64,000 nucleotides of DNA. It comes from Paenibacillus mucilaginosus 3016 (GTDB taxonomy: Bacteria > Bacillota > Bacilli > Paenibacillales > NBRC-103111). Location: NCBI RefSeq assembly GCF_000250655.1, contig NC_016935.1, positions 2,250,001 to 2,314,000 on the forward strand, given 5' to 3'. The translations under genes and the position numbers were made by a program. The notes beneath the pieces were generated by a model, which had not been told where the DNA came from, did not search any database, and worked only from the letters and a program-made list of their open reading frames with translations. This document shows, one piece after another, positions 44,741 to 55,000 of this stretch; positions within the stretch are counted from its first letter, which is position 1, and every line of letters starts with the position of its first letter.

Positions 44741-45631
44741 ATGAAGCTGAGAAAAAATGGGGTACTGTATTGGATGCTGCTCCCCGGAGTTTTACTGACC
44801 TTACTTTTCCACTATCTACCCATGGCAGGTTTGGTCATTGCGTTTCAGGACTTCAAGCCATGGCTGGGTTTTTCCAAGTCCGCCTGGGTTGGGCTCGATC
44901 ATTTTCGAACGGCCTTTCAGCGGGAAGATAGTCTTCAGGTGGTATGGAACACCTTCTTTATTGCGTGTTCCAAGATTATTGTCAACCTGGTAGTGCCGGT
45001 CATCTTTGCTTTATTGCTGAATGAAATCCGTCAGATGAGATTTAAGAAAGCTGTTCAGACATTGGTCTATCTGCCTCATTTTCTGTCATGGGTCGTGTTC
45101 GGTGGGATCGTGAGCGACATGCTGTCCTCACAGGGCATTATCAATACCCTGCTGCTTCCTTCCCTTGGTCTGCAGCCGATTTTATTCCTTGCCGACGGAG
45201 ACTGGTTCCGATTTGTGATCATCTTCTCAGACAATTGGAAGGAATTCGGATTTGCCACGATCGTCTTCCTGGCGGCTCTGTCAAATGTAGATCCTTCGCT
45301 CTACGAGGCTACAGAGGTGGATGGCGCCAACAGGTGGCAGCAGACATGGACGGTGACGTTCCCCGCGCTGGTTCCGATCATCATCGTCGTTGGAACCTTG
45401 GCCATGGGCTCTGTGTTGAATGCAGGGTTTGACCAAATATTCAACTTGTATAACCCGTTAGTGTACGATAAAGGGGATATTATAGATACCTTTGTCTATC
45501 GTGTCGGACTATTGAACAGTCAATTCGGGCTGGGAACGGCGATCGGGTTATTTAAATCCGCGGTAGGCTTTGTCATGATTGTAATGGCTTATTACCTTGC
45601 TTCCCGTTTTGCCAATTACCGGATCTTCTAA
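44741..45631 (+). CDS. Carbohydrate ABC transporter permease, LplB type
   Basis: 296-residue LplB-class permease with about six membrane helices (LYWMLLPGVLLTLLFHYLPMAG at the start, read in parts) and EAA loop YEATEVDGANRW...FPAL. ATG 44741 is chosen because GGAG before 44729 leaves no spacing, but 44729 remains possible. The LplC partner follows 32 bases later, then the binding protein. Confidence 0.93.
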   Translation: MKLRKNGVLYWMLLPGVLLTLLFHYLPMAGLVIAFQDFKPWLGFSKSAWVGLDHFRTAFQREDSLQVVWNTFFIACSKIIVNLVVPVIFALLLNEIRQMRFKKAVQTLVYLPHFLSWVVFGGIVSDMLSSQGIINTLLLPSLGLQPILFLADGDWFRFVIIFSDNWKEFGFATIVFLAALSNVDPSLYEATEVDGANRWQQTWTVTFPALVPIIIVVGTLAMGSVLNAGFDQIFNLYNPLVYDKGDIIDTFVYRVGLLNSQFGLGTAIGLFKSAVGFVMIVMAYYLASRFANYRIF

Positions 45632-45663
45632 TATGGAAGGCCGTTCATCTGAGGAGGGTTTTG

Positions 45664-46536
45664 ATGTACTACAAAACAAGATCGTATCGAATTTTTAACG
45701 TGCTGAATATTATTCTGCTTAGTCTGGTCGCACTGAGCTGTATTCTCCCGCTCATTCATATCCTTGCTATTTCCTTCAGCAGCGGATTGGCTGTGGAGGC
45801 GAATCGGGTAACCTTCTGGCCGGTTGATTTTAATCTGGACTCCTACACGAGGACTTTTGGCGACGCGAACTTTCTGGATGCCTTTTTCACTTCCGTTGTA
45901 CGTGTCATCCTGGGTGTGGTCATCGGAATTACGGTTACGGTACTCACAGCCTATCCTTTATCCAAGATGGAAGCACTTAGAGGAGGCCGGGTGATTGCAT
46001 GGTTTTTCGTGTTCACGATGCTCTTTCACGGAGGGCTCATCCCATCCTATATTCTCATTCAGAAGCTGCACTTGATGAATACGATCTGGGCGCTGATTCT
46101 TCCGGGTGCGCTGGGCGTCTACAACATGATCCTCATGCTGAATTTTTTTCGGGCCATTCCAAGGGAGTTGGAGGAAGCCAGCTTAATCGATGGGGCCGGG
46201 CATCTGACTACCCTGCTCCGTGTATATCTGCCGATATCGATGCCATCCATTGCAACCATTGTCCTTTTCGTAGCGGTAGGTCACTGGAATGCCTGGTTCG
46301 ATGGTCTGATTTACATGCAGAAGGAGAATTGGCCCATGAGCACCCTGCTGCAAACCATGATCAAGGTGCCGGATCTGAGTCAGCGTACTGTAGCGGATAC
46401 AGAGATCGTCAATATGACAGAGCGTACACTGAAATCGGCAAAAATCTTTATCGGTACGCTTCCCATCCTTCTAGTGTATCCATTTCTACAGCGCTATTTT
46501 GTGAAAGGGATCGTCCTGGGTGCGGTGAAGGGATAA
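45664..46536 (+). CDS. Carbohydrate ABC transporter permease, LplC type
   Basis: 290-residue LplC-class permease. ATG 45664 is 7 bases after GAGGAGGG; the in-frame TTG at 45661 is less likely. EAA loop EEASLIDGAG...YLPIS, and C-terminus FVKGIVLGAVKG. The binding-protein gene follows, but with its own copy of the regulon element in the 115-bp gap. Confidence 0.93.
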   Translation: MYYKTRSYRIFNVLNIILLSLVALSCILPLIHILAISFSSGLAVEANRVTFWPVDFNLDSYTRTFGDANFLDAFFTSVVRVILGVVIGITVTVLTAYPLSKMEALRGGRVIAWFFVFTMLFHGGLIPSYILIQKLHLMNTIWALILPGALGVYNMILMLNFFRAIPRELEEASLIDGAGHLTTLLRVYLPISMPSIATIVLFVAVGHWNAWFDGLIYMQKENWPMSTLLQTMIKVPDLSQRTVADTEIVNMTERTLKSAKIFIGTLPILLVYPFLQRYFVKGIVLGAVKG

Positions 46537-46552
46537 AACGGATGGATATTTT

Positions 46553-46582
46553 GGTTAAGAAAACATACCCGATGTTGAATCA
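46553..46582 (+). promoter_or_regulatory. Regulon element, copy 3 (before binding-protein gene)
   Basis: Core AACATA-CCC-GATGTT. TATGAT, a good -10, lies at 46612, 59 bases after the element's start. The -35 region (TGTGAA) is poor, which fits activator dependence. Confidence 0.65.
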
Positions 46583-46651
46583 TTTCTCTGTGAACACGCT
46601 TGCAATTCTATTATGATATAGTTGTAGCAAACAAATAGGGGGTATAGCAAC

Positions 46652-48349
46652 ATGCGTAAAACTAAAATGAAGCTGCCTGCGATCCTGCTGGTAACAGCTG
46701 TCGCTGTCACGGCCTGTTCACCTGGCGGGGAGCAGGCACAAACGTCTGAACCACAGGTCGAAGCCAATAACGGCTTCGCTAACGGGAAATTCGACCCGCC
46801 CATTACGTTAACTACGGTTGGAGCCGTTGGAGCTACCCACAGATTCAAGAATGGGGAGACACTCGATAACAACGTGCATACGAAATGGGCCAAGGAAAAG
46901 CTGGGCATCGATATCAAGTACAACTGGGTGACCTCCAATGACCAATTCATGACCAAGGTCAGACTGGACTTGTCCGCCAATACAAAGCTGCCGGATGTCA
47001 TCCATGTCGCTGATCCGCAGTTATTAAACGATCTGATTGAATCGGAGAAGTTTGTGGATATCACCAGCGCCTTTGAAAAATATGCGTCCCCCAAAGTAAA
47101 ACAAATTTATAGTCAAGACCCGCTGTACTGGGCGCAGGTCACAAAGGATGGCAAACGCTATGGTCTGCCAACCCTCTCCAGAGCGCATCAGAATGATACG
47201 CTGCTCTGGCTTCGGACCGACTGGCTGAAGAAGCTGAATCTGGAACCGCCAAAGACATTCGATGATCTGGAGAAGATCATGGAAGCCATGCAGAAGACCG
47301 ATTTCGGGAAGGGGCCTGTGAAGCCTCCCCTGGCAATCAGCATCAAGGATGCCAACATGCCGTTTGTACAATGGCGCGGGGATGCGAGCTGGATCTTTGG
47401 TGGATATGGGGTCATCCCACACTATTGGAATAAGTGGAACGGCGACAAGCTGGAATACGGCTCCGTTCAGCCGGAGATGAAGCAGGCCCTGGCCAAGATG
47501 CAGGAATGGTTCAAAAAAGGTTATCTCTCTCCGGATGTTGGGCTGATCGATGTAGGCAAGAGTGATGAGACGTTCCGAAATGAGAAATCGGGCATCATGA
47601 CCGGTCCTCCGTTCCAATCAACGGTAGTTCGAAACGCCTTGCAGAAAAACAATCCCGCTGCTGAGGCAAAGCCCATTCCTATTCCGGCAGGTCCAACGGG
47701 TAAACCGGGACTCCGAAATACGACCGTACCTGGCGGCGCATTCTTGATCAACAAGGACTTCAAGCATATCGATGCCTTTTTCCTCTATATCAACAAGCTG
47801 TATGAAATGGGCGATCCGGCCAAGGGCAGTGAGTACGAGAATGGTTACTTTGAAGGCTACGATTACGTTATGAAGGATGGCAAGCCGTCATCGATCGAGG
47901 CAGACTTCCCGGACAAAACCAAGATCAATACGCCAATTTATTTCCTGGGCGGTCAAGCTTTCCAGGATCCGGAGCTTGAGATAAAATCACTCATCAAGCT
48001 GTACAACGGGGAGAAGCCTTCGACTCCGTATGAAACCAAATTGTATAATGCGATTCCGGAAGCAGAGCGTGCTGATTCCAAAAACGTAATCGAATGGCAG
48101 GCAGCGTACTACACGCTTCAGCAAAAAGAGAATACCATGCCGAACCTGTTCCTGGGGCCACCAACCAAGACCATGAAGTCGAAATGGGAAGGCTTGCTCA
48201 AGATGGAAAGTGAAACGTTCCTGAAGATTGTTTATGGAAAAGCACCTATTGATGAGTTCGATAACTTTGTGAAGAACTGGAAAGCCATGGGCGGAGATGA
48301 AATAACCGAGGAAGTCAATGCCTGGTACAAAACGTCGGTAGGTAAATAG
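46652..48349 (+). CDS. Extracellular sugar-binding lipoprotein of ABC transporter
   Basis: 565-residue binding lipoprotein with lipobox VTAC (Cys22) after a typical signal peptide MRKTKMKLPAILL. AGGGGG ribosome binding site. Receptor for the two permeases upstream; it has a separate promoter region with the shared element, so it can be expressed at a higher level than the permeases. The substrate is likely an oligosaccharide released by the secreted enzymes of this region (inference). Confidence 0.93.
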   Translation: MRKTKMKLPAILLVTAVAVTACSPGGEQAQTSEPQVEANNGFANGKFDPPITLTTVGAVGATHRFKNGETLDNNVHTKWAKEKLGIDIKYNWVTSNDQFMTKVRLDLSANTKLPDVIHVADPQLLNDLIESEKFVDITSAFEKYASPKVKQIYSQDPLYWAQVTKDGKRYGLPTLSRAHQNDTLLWLRTDWLKKLNLEPPKTFDDLEKIMEAMQKTDFGKGPVKPPLAISIKDANMPFVQWRGDASWIFGGYGVIPHYWNKWNGDKLEYGSVQPEMKQALAKMQEWFKKGYLSPDVGLIDVGKSDETFRNEKSGIMTGPPFQSTVVRNALQKNNPAAEAKPIPIPAGPTGKPGLRNTTVPGGAFLINKDFKHIDAFFLYINKLYEMGDPAKGSEYENGYFEGYDYVMKDGKPSSIEADFPDKTKINTPIYFLGGQAFQDPELEIKSLIKLYNGEKPSTPYETKLYNAIPEAERADSKNVIEWQAAYYTLQQKENTMPNLFLGPPTKTMKSKWEGLLKMESETFLKIVYGKAPIDEFDNFVKNWKAMGGDEITEEVNAWYKTSVGK

Positions 48350-48358
48350 GAAGAAGGG

Positions 48359-48390
48359 AGCCATGGATCAGAAATGAACCATGGCTTCTT
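48359..48390 (+). terminator. Weak terminator-like hairpin
   Basis: AGCCATGG / CCATGGCT with a 12-base loop, followed by TCTTCT rather than a clean T run. It may reduce readthrough into the propeller gene. Confidence 0.4.
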
Positions 48391-48429
48391 CTATCATAAA
48401 CTTCCCAAATGGATAAAAGGAGTTTCCTT

Positions 48430-49674
48430 ATGTACATATCCAACAAATTCCCAATTTATCAGAAATACGCGCCCTCGGTACCTACCTATTGTGTAACGCC
48501 TGCCGAGGGCCGGGTGATTCACCGCTTCTTTGATACGTCCCCCTTCAGTCCGTCCGGCCGTTACCTTGGGCTGTTCCGAATGCCGTTCGAGGACCGGAAT
48601 CCGCAGCCAGGGGATGAGGGCGAGATCGTATTGGTGGATTTGTGGTCAGGAGAGGAACGAATAGTGGGCAGAACGTGCGGATGGGAAAGCCAGGTCGGCG
48701 CCAACGTACAGTGGGGTGCTAGTGATGAGGAGTTGTATTACAATGATGTCGATACCAGCGCATGGCAAGCCCACGGGATCAAACTTAATCCGTTTACCGG
48801 GAAAACGAGTGTCCTGGATCACGGAATCTTCATGATTTCACCGGACGGAAACCTGTCCGCCACTACCTGCCCGGTTCGGGCGAGACGAACCCAGATCGGC
48901 TATGGTGTTATGCTGCCTGACAGACGGGTTCCTGTCAATTCAGGGCTTCCGGAGGATGACGGACTCTATATAACGGATACGGCAACGGGGAAAGGCCGGC
49001 TGCTCGTTTCGATTCGGCGTATGCTGGAGGAGCTTCACGATAAGGGGAAGCTAAACATGGAGGACTACCTGAATGGAGAGAGCTATGGATTCCAGTGTAA
49101 ATGGAATCCTCAAGGGACGAGGCTGCTTTTCGTACTGCGTTCATTCAGCAGAGACCGCACCAGTCGAAAGAATCATGTTATCACAATGAAGCGGGATGGA
49201 ACGGATATCCAGTTGGCTATTCCCTCCCACGTATGGGCGAAGGGAGGGCATCACATCAATTGGACCCCGGATGGAGAGCATCTTACGATGAATCTTAATA
49301 TGGATGGTCAAGGATTGCGGTTTGTAAAAGTCCGCTATGATGGAGTGGGTTTACACAAGCTGCTCGATGATGTTGTGGGCTCCGGGCATCCGACCGTTCA
49401 TCCGGATGGGATTCATCTGCTGACGGACGCCTATTTAGAGGATACTGTTGCCTTCGGGGATGGCACCGTGCCGCTTCGTCTGGTTCATTTGCACAGCGGC
49501 GAAGATAGGGTGCTTGTGCGGGTGCCCACACAGCAGCCATTTGACTTCACACTGCGTGTCGACCCGCATCCAGCTTGGGATCGTGACTTTTCCCGCATTG
49601 CGTTCAACGCCTTTGTGGGGGGCACTCGGAGAGTGTTCGTAGCGGACCTGAGAGGGCCTTTCATCACAGGGTGA
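48430..49674 (+). CDS. Beta-propeller protein, oligogalacturonate lyase-like
   Basis: 414-residue protein made of repeated WD40/TolB-like blades (FSPSGRYLGLF, ISPDGNLSAT, WNPQGTRLLF, WTPDGEHLTM, VHPDGIHLL, and so on). The overall layout, the HHINWTPDG segment and the histidine and arginine distribution recall PL22 oligogalacturonate lyases, cytoplasmic propellers that split di- or oligo-uronides. That assignment is by pattern only; a generic PD40 propeller is the alternative. Start 48430 has AAAAGGAG 8 bases upstream. No signal peptide. It follows the binding protein closely and may share its transcript. Confidence 0.7.
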   Translation: MYISNKFPIYQKYAPSVPTYCVTPAEGRVIHRFFDTSPFSPSGRYLGLFRMPFEDRNPQPGDEGEIVLVDLWSGEERIVGRTCGWESQVGANVQWGASDEELYYNDVDTSAWQAHGIKLNPFTGKTSVLDHGIFMISPDGNLSATTCPVRARRTQIGYGVMLPDRRVPVNSGLPEDDGLYITDTATGKGRLLVSIRRMLEELHDKGKLNMEDYLNGESYGFQCKWNPQGTRLLFVLRSFSRDRTSRKNHVITMKRDGTDIQLAIPSHVWAKGGHHINWTPDGEHLTMNLNMDGQGLRFVKVRYDGVGLHKLLDDVVGSGHPTVHPDGIHLLTDAYLEDTVAFGDGTVPLRLVHLHSGEDRVLVRVPTQQPFDFTLRVDPHPAWDRDFSRIAFNAFVGGTRRVFVADLRGPFITG

Positions 49675-49700
49675 ATTAAAAAGTGGAATGAAGACAGCGC

Positions 49701-49740
49701 AATGGCGGTAATGAATCATTCATAGATTCGCCGCCATTTT
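49701..49740 (+). terminator. Intrinsic terminator after propeller gene
   Basis: AATGGCGG / CCGCCATT with a long loop that can pair internally, followed by TTTTCG. Confidence 0.6.
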
Positions 49741-49770
49741 CGATTAACAAACGGGAGCAGCTGTGGATAC

Positions 49771-49800
49771 GATTAAGAAAACATAGTCTATGTTAAATTC
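49771..49800 (+). promoter_or_regulatory. Regulon element, copy 4 (before first beta-helix gene)
   Basis: The clearest copy: core AACATA-GTC-TATGTT is a perfect inverted repeat. TATAAA at 49835 is placed 64 bases after the element's start and may be the -10. Confidence 0.7.
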
Positions 49801-49879
49801 CTTATCTATATGTAAACCTTTCTCCGTGATAGAGTATAAAAAGGCTAACAATTATTAGCCTGCGTGCCGGAAGTTATTT

Positions 49880-49893
49880 TGTAAGCGCTATTA
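49880..49893 (+). promoter_or_regulatory. CcpA cre-like site
   Basis: TGTAAGCGCTATTA matches the TGWAANCGNTNWCA consensus at all but one fixed position. It lies 120 bases before the first beta-helix gene and downstream of the likely -10, so CcpA would act as a roadblock repressor. Confidence 0.5.
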
Positions 49894-50012
49894 AGTCCGT
49901 GGTACATGCCATGGAGATCCTGCGGGGAGGTGATTGTTAGCTGTATATTACGTGCTGAGGCAAGGTTTGCTGCTGGTTCTTTCGCATCAACCCATTTTAA
50001 GGAGGAATGTTA

Positions 50013-51764
50013 GTGACTATCGAATCCGCTCTGAGGAAGCCCATGAGATTGACGAGTTTGTTTTTGTCCCTGCTGCTGATTTGCTTCATGTTTACTTTTG
50101 CAGTGCCCGCTCATGCCGCTGGGACCACGTATTATGTAAACGCAACCACCGGACTGGACCAAAGTGGTTATGGCACTTCGGCCAACCAGCCGTTTAAGAC
50201 GATCCAGTATGCGGCTAACCTTACCAATCCGGGAGATACTGTATATGTGATGAATGGAACATATACCCAGACCTCGGATCAGTCCGTATTTCAGGTTACC
50301 CGGTCAGGGAATGCCGGGGCTTACATCAGTTACCTGGCGTATCCGGGACATAAGCCTAAGCTCAAGGCAACAGAAGCCTGGAACCACATTCTTGTAAACG
50401 CTTCATATATCAGGATCGAAGGTTTTGAGATTGAAGGAGACAATGCCAATCTGACCTTAAGCGATGGGGAAGCGCGGTATACGCACTTTATTCAAAATAA
50501 GGAAGCAGGCACCGTCAACTGGAGTTATGTCCGCAAAACCCAAACCAATGGAATTTTTATCAAACCGAGCACGGGAAGCACTTCTTACCCACATCACGTC
50601 ATCATTAAGAACAATATCGTTCATGATGTTCCGGGTGGGGGAATCAGCACTACCGATACGGATTATATTACCATTGAGAACAATACGGTCTACAATACTT
50701 CATGGTATACGCTCTATGCGACGAGCGGCATCTCGCTCCTGACGCCCAAAAATGTGGATACGAATACTGCAAGCTACAAAAATGTAATTCGGAACAACCG
50801 GGTATATAACAACAAGACATTGGTCAAATGGGAAAAAATTCGGGATTATTCGGATGGCAACGGAATTATTGTTGATAGTACCGTGCATGCTCCTGCCTAC
50901 ACGGGCAAGACTCTGGTAACCAATAATGTTACTTATCTTAACGGGGGCTCCGGCATTCATGCGTTCAAAAGCGCGAACGTGGATATCATCAATAACACAT
51001 CGTACAACAACTCTGCCCAATTGAACTACGGCGAAATCTTTTCCAATGGTAGCAGCAATGTCAACATATTCAATAATATCATGGTGGCCAGAACCGGCAG
51101 GAATATCAATACAAATTACAACAATACGAACGTCAACGTGAATTACAACATCTACCATAACGGAAATCCTGTAGTTAGCGGACCCAACGACATTTGGGCA
51201 GATCCCCTGTTCGAGAATGCATCAGGCGGAGACTTCCGGGTGAAGATCGGTTCCAGGGCTATTGACACGGGCACTACAAATTTGGCTCCAAATCATGACT
51301 TCGCGGGCAATCCGCGTCCAAGAGGAGCAGGACCTGACCGCGGAGCCTACGAAAGCCAGAATCTGATTGGCAACCCGAGCTTTGAGTGGACCAATCTGAA
51401 CGGCGGATGGACCAAGGAATTAAACAGTGCGGGAATTACGGCTCAAAATGCGGGTGCCTACTCCGGTACCTATAGGGCTAATTTCAGCACAACCGCGGCT
51501 ACGAAGTTGTCCCAGACTGTCACAGCTCCTACGTCGAAGACATATACAGTTACGGCCTATATCAATACGAATATCGCAAGTAATGTTAAGCTCGGAGCAG
51601 ATGTTGCCGGCGTGAGCAAAGGTGAGCAGACGGTCGTTTCAGGGGGTTATAAGAAGGTAACCTTCACGGTCAGCGCCACGGCAGGACAAGCAATCAAGGT
51701 ATGGATCAGTGCGCCTCAGTCCGCCAGCGGCTGGGTTGCCATCGACGATGTTTCGGTGGAGTAG
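50013..51764 (+). CDS. Secreted right-handed beta-helix protein with C-terminal carbohydrate-binding module
   Basis: 583-residue secreted protein. Signal peptide ending PAHA about 35 residues in, a DUF1565-like start (TYYVNATTGLD...PFKTIQYAAN), a parallel beta-helix (about 80-450) rich in asparagine ladders (IIKNNIVHD, IENNTVYN), and a C-terminal beta-sandwich module (about 455-583; NLIGNPSFEWTNLNGGW). This fold is used by pectate-lyase-type (for example PL9) and other polysaccharide-acting enzymes; activity is not proven by motif. GTG 50013 is 7 bases from AAGGAGG, while ATG 50007 is only one base away. Very similar to the protein at 56285. Confidence 0.85.
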   Translation: MTIESALRKPMRLTSLFLSLLLICFMFTFAVPAHAAGTTYYVNATTGLDQSGYGTSANQPFKTIQYAANLTNPGDTVYVMNGTYTQTSDQSVFQVTRSGNAGAYISYLAYPGHKPKLKATEAWNHILVNASYIRIEGFEIEGDNANLTLSDGEARYTHFIQNKEAGTVNWSYVRKTQTNGIFIKPSTGSTSYPHHVIIKNNIVHDVPGGGISTTDTDYITIENNTVYNTSWYTLYATSGISLLTPKNVDTNTASYKNVIRNNRVYNNKTLVKWEKIRDYSDGNGIIVDSTVHAPAYTGKTLVTNNVTYLNGGSGIHAFKSANVDIINNTSYNNSAQLNYGEIFSNGSSNVNIFNNIMVARTGRNINTNYNNTNVNVNYNIYHNGNPVVSGPNDIWADPLFENASGGDFRVKIGSRAIDTGTTNLAPNHDFAGNPRPRGAGPDRGAYESQNLIGNPSFEWTNLNGGWTKELNSAGITAQNAGAYSGTYRANFSTTAATKLSQTVTAPTSKTYTVTAYINTNIASNVKLGADVAGVSKGEQTVVSGGYKKVTFTVSATAGQAIKVWISAPQSASGWVAIDDVSVE

Positions 51765-51802
51765 TTTTACTGCTGGTTGGAATACGTGATTAATCAAACA
51801 GG

Positions 51803-51844
51803 ATCGCCGCTCACTTCCACATAGGGAACTGGGCGGCGATTTTT
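51803..51844 (+). terminator. Intrinsic terminator
   Basis: ATCGCCGC / GCGGCGAT stem with a 22-base loop, followed by TTTT. Confidence 0.7.
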
Positions 51845-51872
51845 ATGTTCATATCATGAGCAGCAACGAATT

Positions 51873-51902
51873 GATTAAGAAAACATATCTAATGTTGATT
51901 CT
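51873..51902 (+). promoter_or_regulatory. Regulon element, copy 5 (before large beta-helix gene)
   Basis: Starts GATTAAGAAAACATA exactly as copy 4; core AACATA-TCT-AATGTT. A TACTGT that may be the -10 lies about 60 bases after its start. Confidence 0.65.
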
Positions 51903-52054
51903 ATTACCTATGAGCAAGCTTACTGTTCATGCTACTGTTGTTACAGACATTGTTCTTATTGATGAATGACTCGATTTAAAATGAAGGGGTGTGGAACTAG
52001 AGATATTAGGCTTAGGTTTATATGTGGGTAGATAGGCAGAGGAGGATGAAGGTA

Positions 52055-55000
52055 TTGAACGTATTAAAAAAGATAGGGTTGTCCGTTCTGATGATGACCA
52101 CGGTGTTAACCCCCATATTGGCACCTATTATGCCCGTGAACAGGGCTTATGCGGCGGGCGAAACGCTCTATGAGGCGGAGACTGGAGCAAAAGTAGATGC
52201 CGAAGTACAAACAGTAGGAAGCGCGGTTTACTCGGGCACCGGATTCGTCAATCTGGGGGATAAGGCGAATGGCGCCAGCGTTACGTGGAACACAGTTCAA
52301 GCGGCCGTGTACGGGAATTATGTTCTAAAGATCAAATACAGCAATTCGGATTCTGTTCCTAAACCGATTAGCTTAACGGTGAACGGCCAGAATTACGCCA
52401 ATTTTACAGGCGAGCAGACGGGAGAGGAAACAACGCCTGCTTGGGGGACCCTCACTGCCGTCGTATTTTTGAATCCAGGAGCCAATACGATCAGGCTCGC
52501 TTCCGAGAGCGCTGACGGCCCTCTGCTGGATGTCCTTGAGGTGACTCCCTTTGCAACGATTTTTGAAGCGGAGAATGGCGGCGGTGCTGCTCATTCCGGT
52601 GTAACCATCGGATCCAATGTGAGCGGGGCAGCCGGATTCTCGGGAACGGGTTATGCCAGCATCGCTGCGGGAGGCACCGGGTATATGCTGTATAACAACG
52701 TTGTCGTTCCGGAGACCGGGAAATATACGGTAAAAATAAGGTACTCCAACGGCAGCTCAGCAAGGCCTTACGCCGTAACGGTAAACGGTGCCCGGGTTCA
52801 AGACGCCAAGGGACTTGCGACGGGTGCCTGGTCCAACTGGATCTATGAGGAACTGACCGGGATCAACTTCAACGCAGGCGTCAATACCCTGAAGATCGAG
52901 CGGATCGGTGCGAATGCCACCCCCGTTATCGACCGGTTCGAAATCGTGAACGAAGCTGTGATTGAAGTGGGAGATCAAACCTTCCGGAACACCAACTTCG
53001 AGTCGAACGACGTGGATCCCGTGATTGCCGGCACGTCGACAGGAGCGGCTCTGAGTTCACCGCTGATCAGCGGCAGTGCCGTGAAAAGCACCTCGGCCAG
53101 CACGGTAAGAGTAGTGGAAGATGCAGGCTCCCGCCGGGCGGAAGTGACAGTACCTGCTGCCAAACCGGGTCTCATCGGCTTCCCATTCCATTCCAGCTGG
53201 ATTACTCCGGTGCCGATGAAGAGTTATACGTTCGAATCGAGCTTCAAGCTGAAGGATGATAAAGCGAATTATATTTTCAAGCTGATCACAGCTGCAGGAC
53301 TGGAGAGCCCAATCTTTGCTTTTGGGATGGACGGCAAAATCTATGCCCGCTCTAACAATTCGGCCGGCGGAGCCTTGGCTGCAAGAGCGAGCTGGACCCC
53401 GGATACCCTCTATCAAGTGAAGCTTGTGTACCATCTTGACACCAAGAGCTATGACATGTATCTCGATGGCAGCAAGATTGTGAACAGCGAGCCCCTGCAA
53501 AATGATGCCTACCTGGGCGGATTGAAGGGCTTCTTCATGGAAGTGAAAGATGGCGCGCGGCAGGAAACCAAAATTCTTGTGGATGATATAACGCTGTCGG
53601 GTTCGAATACAGCCGGTACTGCTCCGGTAACGAATGCGAATCCCGGAACCCTCTTCGTTGAACAGCCGTACATTGGGACACCGGTACAATATTATGTAAG
53701 TCCGGCCGGAGCGGATACGAATAACGGTCTAACAACGACGACCGCATTCAAATCGCTTAGCAAAGCGGTAAGTGTGACGAATCCTGGAGATACCGTCAAC
53801 ATCATGCCGGGAACGTATTCTCCCACAAACGATCTGAGTGACTTCCTTCTTATCAACCGCTCAGGAGCTCGTGATACGAAAACCGGCATAGCGCATTACA
53901 TCACCTACAAGGCGTATGATCCAGCTAATAAACCGAAGCTGCTCCTGCCTCCGAATATCAGAGGGATCTGGGATATGGTGGAGGTTAGCGCCAACTACAT
54001 TGTTATCGACGGTCTGGAAATCGAAGGGAACAATCTGAATTTAACTTTGGCAGAAGGCGAAGCGAATTATGAGCACAAGGTAGCGGGCGGATCGGACTGG
54101 TCGAGATATGCTTTGACCAACACCAACGGTATCAATATTAACGGGCATAATATCATCGTGAAGAATAACCATGTTCACCATATGGCCGGTGGAGGAATTG
54201 GCGGCGGCGGTGACTATATTACCGTGGAGAACAACAAGATTCATTCGAACAGCTGGTATACCTTCTATGCGACCAGCGGGATCAGCTTCATGGCTGACTG
54301 GGATATCGACAACAACACCACGGATTACAAAATCATCGTTCGGAATAACCTGGTTTATGACAATGAGACCAAGGTGAAGTGGGAAAAAACCAAAGGCTAT
54401 TCCGATGGCAATGGTATTATCTTTGATGTGGATGAAACGTACAAGGGCAAGAAGCTTGTGACGAACAACGTGGTCTATAACAACGGCGGCGGAGGAATCC
54501 ACATCTATCGCAGTCACAATCTGCACGTTATCAACAACACGGTGTACCATAACAGCCGGAGCCCGCACCTGAAATATCCGAATATGGACGTTCAGTCCGG
54601 GGATAATGCGGTCTTTCTGAACAATATCTCCGTGGCCAGGGATGAAGCGGGCGAATATGCGAACGGCAACAGCGGATTCAACAATCTGTTCGCCAATAAC
54701 CTTTACGTTGGTTTAACCCGCTCCTTGGGGAAAAATGAACGCGTGGCAGATCCTAAGTTTGTCTCTGTAACAGGCGATACCTATGATTTCCATCTGCAGG
54801 CCGATTCACCGGCCATTGATTATGGTACACGTACCCTGCAGACACAGACAACTACGGTAGACTATGACGGCAATGTGCGTCCCTACGCAGGAGCCGGGTC
54901 TCATTCCCGGGTGGATATAGGTGCCTACGAAACCCCATTTAATAATCCGGCCTACCTGGTGGACGACTCCATTCAAATCACGGAGCCAACCCCGGAAATA

